This document shows, piece after piece, positions 20,834-31,517 of a stretch of DNA of 64,000 bases. The translations under genes and the position numbers were made by a program. The notes under the pieces are model-generated. The model was not told where the DNA came from. It saw only the letters and a program-made list of their open reading frames with translations, and made no database searches. Source of the stretch: Rhabditoides inermis. Taxonomy: Eukaryota > Nematoda > Chromadorea > Rhabditida > Rhabditidae. Location: positions 244,001-308,000 of the forward strand of contig CAWZYM010000376.1 in assembly GCA_963966185.1 (NCBI GenBank), written 5' to 3'. How positions within the stretch are numbered: position 1 is the stretch's first letter; every line of letters starts with the position of its first letter.

Positions 20834-21083
20834 TTATCGATAACGACACAACGCTCGACCAGGCGGGTTGTGATAAGTGATAAGACTTAGTAGCTAGAGA
20901 TCGCAGGCGGACGAAAGGGCCACTCAGAAGCCGTCGTTTACACCCTTCCTTCCGCGACTTCTAGTAGCTTGATCTTTTCCCCATCGAGTTTCATGAATTT
21001 CATTTCTTTTGCACCACTCACTCTATCAATCAGTAGCTCTTTCAATCCATCCGCATTTGCCTTGAGCACTACTAATGACGTCA
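20834..21083. promoter_or_regulatory. Candidate shared promoter motifs between the Smr genes (unit A)
   Basis: The ~1-kb gap between the divergent Smr genes holds the palindrome TTATCGATAA (20834-20843), a tandem GATA pair TGATAAGTGATAAG (20871-20884) and a perfect CRE, TGACGTCA (21076-21083), 61 bp before the Smr2 ATG. Function is inferred from motif identity only. Confidence 0.4.
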
Positions 21084-21143
21084 TTGCTGTTCCATAAACG
21101 GTAATAGATACTATCATTATTTCAGTGATCAGTCGCGTGAGTC

Positions 21144-21403
21144 ATGGTTCCGAAAGAGTTGCGGGAACTCTACGCGGGAACGGTGGTCGAGGGAATTCTC
21201 GAGGACTTCTACAACGCCAACAAGTACGTTCTGCTTTGTCCCGGACATCGTTTATCGTTCTCTGATCAAAGTGTACGGCGCCCGCGCATTTCTATTCTTC
21301 TATTGAGGCTCCCAAATTTGAAAACTTGCTAGCGATTTCTCTCGCAACACAGTAAATAGTCTGCGGCCACTGTGAATCAATACTTTTCTGTCTAATTGAA
21401 AGC

Positions 21404-21463
<60 letters not shown>

Positions 21464-23040
21464 CGTTTCAGTGGAGAGGCGGACGTGACATGTCTGCAGA
21501 TGGACCTGGTACTGGAGGATTGGTGTCCTCTCGACGCACAGCCAGCCAAACAGGTTACAAATTACAAATTTACCTTCAAGACTAGTGGACTAACTAGACT
21601 ATGTTGACTTTGTTGACTATTGAATAGTTGTTGACTAGACTAGTTGACTGACTTTGTTTCATTTAAATCAGAATCAGCATGTTTATGAAATGATGTTGCA
21701 CATTACAGTCATGTTAACTGGTAAAATACGTGTGAATGTAAAGTTGTCTACAATAAAAGTGTTCTAGGTTGTGAAGCTCGTGCCGGACTTGGTGACGGCG
21801 ATTTCGACGGCGAAGATGATGTGCGATTCTTTGAAAGACGGAGAGACAAAGCGCGTGGCGGAGCTCATAAAGGAGATCATCCACGGACGAGACAAGCAGG
21901 CACGAAAAGACAAGATCGAACTGGTCCGCAACGTGAGTCGTTATTTCTGCAGTTATGAACAATAAGTTATACGTATGTATGGTGTGGTTTTCTTCGAAAC
22001 AGCTCCCTCAAAACGTTGCTTACAAACCACTTCCGATATGTCTTGCGATTTGCCCTTCGAATCACGTTGTGCGACTTAAAACGACTACGATTTCGATATG
22101 TTTATAGAACACGCAGCTGTGGAACGTGAGCAGAACGATGCGCGCGGCTGCCGACTACACTATGATGACGGCCAATACGTAGGTGATATATCGAACCTAT
22201 CAAGATTACAACAAGGGCTCGGTTTGCGGGTTTTTTTTTTGCTTTTTCTGTCGGTCGCTCCTTCTCGTGATTCGATGTGACGGGGTTGGGTGCTGGGCTT
22301 CGTTATTAGGGGGACGTGGAGACATTCATAATTTAATCTACACTATTACATGTATTATTATTGATATTCATGATTCATTGAGCATGTGATATGAATGAAA
22401 GGAACATAAAGAGGAAACTGGCTCAAATTTAGCATATATATTAGCTACATGATTATTAACTACATTCATGAGAATTTTCATGTTTCCAAGACGTGATTCT
22501 TTATTTCAGATACAATGACGTCATCTATTTGAGCGGAATGTCTCTGAAAGGCGCACTGCAGCTATTCAAGCAGCGATTCGAGAAAATGCTGGAAAAGAAG
22601 AAAAGACGGGAACGTAAGTAAGACCATCAACAAAACGAGTACAGTCGCCTGATCAGAGTTTCGTTCGGCTGCAAGCAAAAATGAAATGACCGTTTCGGAA
22701 ATCAAACGAAAGTTCACGCTTGATGTATACATAGTTTATGTTGGAGTCAGTTTCAAACCCTCGGTCGCGAGAAAGGGAGTAAGGCAACGCGAGAAACTTG
22801 CTGCGCATACCGACTCCTCTGATCAACATTATCGTTTGCGCCGTCACATCAACATATATAACTTATTCAACATATATCATAACATTATTTAAAGCAATTC
22901 GCGCTATCACCGGTTCGAATTCGACGGGCATGGGTCACATCAGACAGAAAGTGAGTGAGATGCTCGGAAAGCACGCAGCCAAGTACTCCCACCGCGTGAT
23001 GCCAGGACATCCGGAAGTACTCCAGATCTGGAAGAAGTGA
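21144..23040 (+). CDS. Smr-domain protein 2, unit A
   Basis: Six exons (21144-21223, 21472-21553, 21768-21932, 22108-22178, 22510-22613, 22895-23040) join in phase to 215 aa. The N-terminus ELYAGTVVEGILEDFYNANN matches the QLYAGTAVDLIIDELYHENG of the divergent neighbour, and the whole protein aligns with it. The Smr domain at about 135-215 is more eroded: YLSGMSLKGALQLF replaces the DLHG region, and AITGSNSTGMGHI replaces TGxGxHSxGG. DNA- or RNA-nicking activity is therefore unlikely; nucleic-acid binding may remain. The middle part is Lys/Glu-rich. An acceptor ATTATTTCAG lies 18 nt before the ATG, fitting trans-splicing. A (TA)n tract fills intron 1. Confidence 0.78.
21407..21462. repeat. 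(TA)n microsatellite in Smr2 intron 1 (unit A)
   Basis: An AT dinucleotide run directly before the acceptor TTTCGTTTCAG. It is 13 bp shorter than in unit B. Confidence 0.95.
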
Positions 23041-23390
23041 TTGCTCATAAACTATTTCTTGAATAAACTCTTTTTTTTTAACATGTTGGCCGATCGCACC
23101 GCAATCTTCCAATGATACAAGAGATCTTTTTTCCGAATCTGTTTCTCAGTGATATGACTGATGTACTTATTTATTTATCATGAATAAATTCATAACAAAT
23201 AATAATTGAAGTCATTTTACGCATCCGTGACTCATGTTTTTTTCATAGCTCATTTCGAATTCGCTTTGGTGACTCACTGGTGGACACTGGTTATCTTTTG
23301 AGCAGAGCTATCTCTCTCTCTCGTCACAAAAGACCAAACGGGCAAGTATTTCCTAATCTTCTAGGTAGCCCGTTTCTACACCAAAAGAGA

Positions 23391-23394
<4 letters not shown>

Positions 23395-23434
<40 letters not shown>

Positions 23435-23445
23435 AGAGAGAGAGG
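23395..23445. repeat. (GA)n tract (unit A)
   Basis: GA repeats with G runs between the Smr2 gene and the third gene. Copy B at 38006-38056 is identical. Confidence 0.9.
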
Positions 23446-23528
23446 CGCTATCTCTAATTGAAAATTGTCAGAAATTGGCCACTATTTCTTTGAGTGGTGT
23501 GTTCTGATCATGCGCTAATGGAATACAA

Positions 23529-26500
23529 ATGCTGTCTTCGAATATCGATGAACACTATTGGATTGAGTTGTGCGCATAGTACGATTACGATCGTCTCTTC
23601 ACTATAAAGACATCTCTTCCCTTTTTATTTCTAATATTTGTAGTAGTCACCGCAGACTCGCTTTTCGAGATACTGACTAGAGAAGACCTCGACACTCGCT
23701 GTAAACGACAGATTGATAACGACATGGTTTTCAACGCCTAATATGGCATGAGTCAGTATTATTTCAGAAAAAAAGGTGTTTTAGGTTAAGGGTCTTCTTA
23801 GATGCACTTTTACGTCTTCTTAGATGCACTTTTACCCCTAGATGCACTTTTACCCCCCATGAGAAAACTATCCACCCAAAACAATGAAAGGAGAGAGAAT
23901 TGCTTGGAACTCTCTGGGTCCCGAAACGAGTGACCTTTTATGTGAGGATAGAGTATATATTTATTGTCGTGTTACATAAACAAAGACATTGCAAAAACGG
24001 GAAAGAAAATAGAATACGACATTGGTATGTGTGAAAGGGAGGAGACATAACATGAACGATAGATAACATGATATAATACAAAAGGAAAGGAAAAACATGG
24101 ATGTGCTCAAAAACGACGGATTTTAGACAGTGTCATTAATTCTAGGGAAGATAGGTGTTGTTTAAAAGAGGTGTGGTCACGGATATGTACAACGTCAGAA
24201 GGTAAGGCATTCCAGGTACTAAAAGCTCTACTAATAAATGTGCTTATTTGGCCATTGTTATCGAATGAAGGCACAATTCTAAATTCGTTTGAGTTTCTGG
24301 ATCTTGTTGGAATAATAGTGAAAAGCCCTTGATAATCCAAAATTGTTTTAGAGTGAATGAACTTATGTATATAGGTGATGTCATTCAAAAAACGGCGATA
24401 TTCGAGTGTTTCAAGATTGAGTAGCTCTAGGCGTTGAGGATAGGAAAGGGTGCGACCGATACGCTGACACACGCGACGAGTGAAATAACGCTGTACATTT
24501 TCAATGAGGTTCACAGAAAATACATCCTGCGGATTCCATAGTTCAGTGCAGTATTCCAATTTGCACCTAAAATAAGTTTTGTAGGCAGTTACCAAGATGT
24601 TAAGATCCCTGGTTTTATAGGTTCTGAAAAAATCATTTATGGCGAAAAGAGTTTGTTGAATAATGTGGGTGTAGTGATCTCTGAATAAGAGTGATCCGCT
24701 CATGAGAACACCCAAATCTTTAGCGATTTCAACAGGGACTAAGGCACACCCTTGTACAAAGTAAGTGTGCTTAGGGTTTTTCTTACCTATGTGTAGAATT
24801 TGAGTTTTCTCCGTGGAAATTTGTAGCCCCCAAGAGGATGCCCAATCAATTACGATATTTATAGCTAGTTGGAATATTGACGCAGCAGTTGTATCACAAG
24901 GGTCAAACGGGTAGTACACTTTCAAGTCATCTGCATAGAGCGCGCATTTAACATTATCAGGTAAATTATCAGAGATGTTGTCTAAGAATACGTTAAAAAG
25001 TAGTGGGCCTAAACAGGAACCCTGAGGAACTCCACAGTTAACAGTACTTGGTTTTGATTGCTTGCCACCAACCATAACGGACTGTTTTCTGTCCTTGAGA
25101 AACTCTTTAATCCAACCAAGAGTATTTCCGCGGATGCCCATGAAATCTAATTTTTTAAACAGAAGTGAATGGTTTATGGTGTCGAAAGCTTTCTTGAAAT
25201 CAAAGTATATGCAGTCAACGACTAAACCTGCCGAAACATATTTACACCAATGGCTATGGCATTCAAGAGTATGACAGCATGACATAATGCCAGCCTGCGC
25301 GACCGCTCGGTCGAAACAGCTGATCGACTGTTATGAGAAAACGGTTGTTTGTGAAGTTCTTGTTGATAATATCACTATGTTTGGAGATTTGTCACTGACT
25401 TTTTTGTGAGTTGTACTCCCTATATTTGCCTTTTCTTTGTGAGATTCGTGTGATATGCTATGGGGCTCCAGTTTCCTCCATTTCGAAATTGATTTCCGAA
25501 TTCAATCACTTGATTATGTATTCCAGGGGCTGATGATTACAAATTAGAGAAAGAAACACTATCAAAGCACATATCACTTGAAACAGGTCACAAGTTAATG
25601 AAGTAATGACAAAACAATCAAAACCAGAGCCAACTTTCTACACGTTTTCTCATCTCGGTCGATCAGCTGTTTTGACCGAGCGGTCGCGTAGGCTGGCATG
25701 ATATCATGCTATCATACTCTATTCTCACATGAAAGGTCACTCGTTTCGGGACCCAGAGAGTTCCAAGCAATTCTCTCTCCTTTCATTGTTTTGGGTGAAT
25801 AGTTTGGGATTGTTTGGGGCTGCCGAGCGATGTTCGGGCTTGTTCGGGCAAAGTTTGCCCTCAATAGGAGGTGTTTGAGCCAACAGTTTCTCATTGAAAA
25901 CGAGGCTGTTCGGGGCTTGTTTGGACCTTCTTTGGACCAACCCGAACGATAGTTCAGGGTAAAAGTGCATCTAAGAAGACCCTTAACTCTTTTTCTCCTT
26001 TGTAGCACTCCAACTCTTCGAGGGCGGCTACAAGTACACTAACTCTGATATCGCATCGTCAAAGTCGACTGCGTTCGTGACGTCATACAATAGTCTGAGC
26101 AGAGAGGACCAGCTGGAAGTCTGCGATGCGTTCAACACTGACTACAAGCGATCGATTATGGTAAGATAACCGTAGCTGATTCACTATGATAATTATATAT
26201 GATTTTTTTTAAGATTATGCATTTGTACTTTTAGAATTTCGCCTACCTATCCCGGTTATTCTTTGGCGTGGTTCCACCGTTTGTATCTGACTTCAATCTG
26301 TCTGTGATTCGTGAAAAGTGCAAAAGAGAAGAGTCGAATGTGGTGTTTGCCTACGAATTGACTGAGTATCTACTGGATCTACTATCGTTCACTATGCACT
26401 CGGTTCTATTCGAGCGACAACACACTTACGGGTTTATGATTTTTTTCTCATTCTTTTTCTTTTATATTCTTGATTTTTGTTTGTTTTTGTTGTTTGGCTT

Positions 26501-26736
26501 GTTACTTGAGTTTCATTTTTTTTTTAGATTTTGGAAACAAAAACATAGAATTCGATTTCGATGAAAGGACGCAGCTAAAACTCGAAAACGTTTTCAATAA
26601 TTTCTTCGAATTTTACCAACGTGAGTTTTTTTTCGAAATATTTTCTTCAAAGAGTATTTCGTTTTCAATTTTTTCAGTTGAGTTTGGAGAGAGCTTCTGG
26701 ACAAAACATTTGCTGAAAAAACCGCTTGAAAACTGA
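23529..26736 (+). CDS. Unrecognised gene with transposon-filled intron, unit A
   Basis: The firm exons are 26006-26160 (QLFEGGYKYTNSDIASSK), 26235 to about 26432 (NFAYLSRLFFGVVPPFVSDF), about 26527-26620 (GNKNIEFDFDERTQLKLENV) and about 26679-26736 (EFGESFWTKHLL, stop at 26736). Earlier exons may lie at 23529-23567 and 23655-23725 (LFEILTREDLDTRCKRQI), with the 2.2-kb foldback/LINE complex in the intron between. I do not recognise the family. The exon ending HTYG and the next exon do not join in the same frame with canonical splice sites; the in-phase choice stops at 26564. The gene may be decaying or may use a splice I missed. Confidence 0.4.
23786..25986. mobile_element. Foldback element at TTAA, split by a LINE (unit A)
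   Basis: The outer ends are inverted: AAGGGTCTTCTTAGATGC at the left and its complement at the right, both flanked by TTAA. The inverted arms continue inward through GAAAGGAGAGAGAATTGC and on to ATGCCAGCCTGCGCGACCGC. The left arm lacks about 130 bp present in the right arm. The left arm is interrupted by a LINE at 23957-25265. Without it the element is about 0.9 kb. No transposase is visible. Confidence 0.8.
23957..25265 (-). mobile_element. 5'-truncated LINE with reverse-transcriptase domain (unit A)
   Basis: Bounded by a 7-bp target duplication AGAGTAT (23950-23956 and 25266-25272). The minus strand carries a long open frame with DFKKAFDT, the GVPQGSCLGPLLF motif and the catalytic YADD, then the thumb region ending SKIRRF. 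It resembles Jockey/CR1-type LINEs. The endonuclease and early RT motifs are missing, so it is a dead-on-arrival copy. The first six codons of the open frame come from the host foldback element. Confidence 0.85.
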
Positions 26737-27203
26737 AAGCAATAAATAAATAATTTCATTACAAACACATTTATTTACAATTGTATATTCATACAACAGT
26801 CCACACTACTGTTACTGTTATACATAAAGTGATAAAGTAACGCTTTCTCAAACACATAGGTATCAGTTCAGTCAAACCACCATGACAGGCTTCAGAAATA
26901 GGATGTCCACCAACTCATAACTCATGTGCCATTTCTTTCATGAGTTCGTTCACTGCTCCATACATATGTAGTTATGTGAACTTCTAAAATGCATGTAGAG
27001 ATAAAATAATAATATATGCAGTACAATGACGTGTGTATACTAGAATTATATGATTGACACTGTCATACGTTTCCCAAGCATACAGGTTTCGTACAACTTG
27101 GACTTGGATTGAATATCTAGCGTTTTCTATGGCGAACAATGGACAAGGCAATAGAACAACCGGGTGTGCACATTTAAACCTTGAATACATGATTTGTTTC
27201 CAA

Positions 27204-27329
27204 TCACAGCCCCACTCCGCACTGCTTGACACTGTAGTCGAACAAGCGCGCACACGCCGAGTCATCCCTCGCCAGGGGGCTCTCCTACGAGATGGCACAG
27301 TCACTGCAAGGGAAAGGGTCTCTCTCTCG

Positions 27330-27363
<34 letters not shown>

Positions 27364-28781
27364 CTTTCTCGTCCCTTATGTACTTATTGTTGTATCTGTC
27401 TGTCTTTCTCTTTCATTTTTCATTGCTAATCAACACTGAGCAAACATCCACGAGAGACTAGAGTGAAACAAAACAACTGCCACTAGCTGAAAAAAGCATG
27501 TAGAAAACGTTTCCACAGTTCGAGATTTGGGAATCAACATTGATTCTATTCTGATCTCAAATTCTCAGGTCACTTACATATAAACCATAACAAAATCTAT
27601 TACTGCTAAAGTCAATCACATCTTGCGTGCTTTTGCCAGTACAGACACATCATTGTATGTGAAATTGTTTAAGAATTATATTCGCCCTTGTCTCGAATAC
27701 GGTACAGAAATATTCAATCAGCCAAGTAATAGCAGTCTCACAAAACGCTTAGAGACACCATTGCGGTATTTCACAAAGGAGGTTTTCAAAAGATGTAACC
27801 CATCTTTACCCATACCATCATATCCAGATCGTCTTGCAGTGCACTCATGGGTTTCTCTTGCACTCATGGGTTTGCAGTCATTATATGAACGTAGGCAACA
27901 TAACCATTTAGTAACCTCATACAAAATCCTCACAAACCGATTACATTTAGATCAAAACCACATTCCAGCCATTCATCACTCGAGATACAACACTCGACCT
28001 CACGAAAAACAAATTGCGATTCCTAGGAGTAAGTATAAAGATGAAAATTTCTATTTTAATCGTGTAGTTAAGCCGTGGAATAATCTTCCGTTCAATTTTG
28101 ATAACGTATATTCAATTTCTGATATGAGAAAACTATTGTCGAATTGTGACGTAACAATGTTTGGTCAACTCTTCCACTTTTTGTAGAATTATTTTATCTT
28201 TGTCGTGTAATATGTTGATGTTGATGTTATTAACTTATCATTGTTGTACGATTTGTATGTAACATGAGGCCCCCCAATAAGTAGCTGACCACTTGCACTG
28301 GTCAGCCTAGGGTTAGCCTTGTTTATCCACATATTTTTCATGCTTTCCTTTTATCGTTATTACTCCCTTGCCGTGGAAATAAACACTTCAATCAAAATAG
28401 AAAGTCAGAATCAGCGCGTTGACCCTCACGCTCGGATGGTGGGCGCGTGACGTGGACCTTTCTGTTTTCTAGTGATCTCTTCGCGTCTCTGATTCTCACC
28501 GGAACAGAGAGAAAGAGGCGAGTGGCGCATTTTCTGGATGCGAGTTTACTTACACTTCTAATGAATACATGGATATACACGCAATTTTTTTCATGCTGAT
28601 CCCTAAGAAAGAAGAACGTTAGAAAACGACTCGCCTGAAGTACTTTCCACTGATCCCGTCGACCTTCTTGGACAGAGCGAGGTAGAGGATGGTCTGCGCC
28701 CCGTCACGAGCAGTCTTCACGAACAGCCAGCTGGAAAACTTTCTCCTCTCTCCCTCTCTCCTTGTCCCTCTCTTCTTTCTC

Positions 28782-28826
<45 letters not shown>

Positions 28827-29268
28827 CTCTCTCTCTTCCTTTATCTCTTTTCCTCTCTCTCCATCTCCCCCTCTCTTTCTCTCACTATCTCTCTCTCTCT
28901 TTTTCTTTCTTCCTTTCTTTCTACTCTCTCCCACCTGAACCCCTTGACTATTTGTTTGAAGGGCGTCTTCGATAAAAACAGCGACCGAGCGAGATTCGTC
29001 TCACAGAAACCGGGGTGTAGGGAGTTGATGGTGACCTGAGAAGAGGGCGGGGTCAGAGGAGGCGGAGCTTATTAGTGGGCGAAGTGGGCGGGGTCAACTC
29101 ACATTATGTGTTCCCTCGGCGTGCAGACGACGCGACAGCTCGCGAGCGTGCATGATCTGGAAATGTTTTAATATTACATGATCTGTTTACTTTGTAATAA
29201 ATTAACTATACATTACTTCACTTCATTGGTCTGAACAGTATACTGTGAAAGAGAAGAGATAAAGAGAA

Positions 29269-29320
<52 letters not shown>

Positions 29321-29906
29321 TCACACTGGCCAGCTTGGACTTGTTGTAGGCCGCCAGTCGTCCGTACGCCTTCTTCTCATCGATCTTGTCCAGGTCGAGC
29401 GATTTCACCTGAATTCGATTGTTCTTGTTTTTTTTTTTGCAGAAAATGGTCATCTTTCAGGATTTGGCCTACCTAACCCGGATTCACGAAAATCGTGAAT
29501 CATCTCACTTTTTAGTTAGTTTCAAAAAAGTTTCGAATTGTTCTCATTAACTGATTTCTCTTTCTACATCGAATGTCTTTCAACTATAACATTACTGTCA
29601 TTTCTACAAGGTGCGAGAGAAAGTAAAAATACACGAAAAAAGACAGGTATACTTGTCAATTTATGTCAACAAATTTATGTCCGCCTCCACATTGACGACC
29701 CTGCATCCTACTATTATAACTATCATATGCATACTTAACTAGTATTATCACTATAAATACTATTTAGTACTTTTATTATTTTCAATTATATTAATCGATT
29801 CAATACCTGCTAGTGCATCACCACGCTGTTAGCTACAAACACAGTTGTTACTTGATGTGATAGAGAGAGATAAGGAGAGAGAGAGATAAAGAGAAAGAGA
29901 GAGAGT

Positions 29907-29950
<44 letters not shown>

Positions 29951-30086
29951 TAGTTGTCAGTCGTGTGTCATCAATACCTGTGTGTGCATTGCCGCTGCAA
30001 CGTTGACGAGCCTCCCTCCGGTGGGAGCGGCGCGGAGCAGCGGAAGGAGGAGGGAGGAGAGGAGGAAGGGGGCTGGACGGGGAGGG

Positions 30087-30136
<50 letters not shown>

Positions 30137-30515
30137 TCTGTCTCTCTCTCTCTCTGTGTCCTTCTCTCTCTCTCTATCTCTCTCTCTCTCTCTCTCTCTT
30201 TCATTCTCTCTTTCTCTTTCATTCTCCTTCTCTGTCTATTTCTCTCATAGTTGAGAACGAGATAGGGTTCTTGGATTACAACAACGTTAAACAGGGCATG
30301 GTCCCTATCTCTTTCCATCTCTCCATCGTCATGACAGAATTGTTAGTTTCTTTCTCGATTTCTTCATTGAGATTACGGTCTTTCTTTATTCTTTTTTTGA
30401 GACAGCAATGCTCACCCAAGTGGTTGGTCTGCCACGTCGTTTCGTGCTTATCCTCGGTGAGTTGCCATCTGGAAGAGGAGAGAGAGAGAGCGCGAGAGAG
30501 AGCGCGAGAGAGAGC

Positions 30516-30566
<51 letters not shown>

Positions 30567-30606
30567 CGAGAGAGAGAGAGAGATCGAGAGAGAGCGAGAG
30601 AGAGAT

Positions 30607-30652
<46 letters not shown>

Positions 30653-31456
30653 CGAGAGAAAGAGTTCCCTGCTTACTTTGGATAGAACATCACGGCTGCG
30701 TTATTGACTAGCACGTCTATGTGGCGCTCCACTGAAAATTAAAAAAAAAACATCGTATGTTATGGTATACGATAATAAATATCTCACACTGGTCGAACGA
30801 GCACTGGATTAGACACGTTTATCCACAGTTTTCCTCCCCGTGAAAATAAATGTTTTTCAATCTTCAAGGGAAAGGTTTTTGGTTCTTGACATCAAAAAGC
30901 CACATGTCTAACAAGTATGAAATTGTAAGTATGACACTCACATGTGGCCAGCTGCTCGGCGCATTTGCTCACCGAGGCGAGCGAGGTGAGATCGCAGTGG
31001 ATGAACAGCAGCCGGGACGCGTCGCAGCCCATCTGGTAAGGGATGTTATAAGGGATGTACCATTGTGACATTGTAACATTGTAACATTGTAACAACATTG
31101 TAACATTGTAACATAACATTGTATTGGTATTGTGTTCATGGTTGCGATTCCGAATACACAATTTGAATGCGATTTTGATTTGATTTGTGACAGTTTGTGA
31201 CAGTTGAATGCGATTTTGATTTGATTTGTGACATCTAAGCCGCAGACAAGCATAAAGGAGGAGAAATGAGAGGAGACAAATGTATCTATATGGAAAGAAA
31301 AGGAGCTACTAATCACTCACCCTAACTAGCCGTTGTCTGGCCTCGTTTGCTCGGTCTTCACTCCGACACAGCATGTACACCTGGAATCAGAACGCTCTCT
31401 CTCTCTCCCTCCCTTTCTCCCCCCCCCCCCCCCCTCTCTCTCTCGCTCCCTCCCCC

Positions 31457-31517
<61 letters not shown>

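Noticed and set aside
30400..30660. Open frames with long Arg-Glu repeats
   Set aside because: They are translations of (GA)n microsatellites inside SDR introns, with no independent coding signal. The same holds for Leu-Ser repeats from (CT)n tracts across the window.
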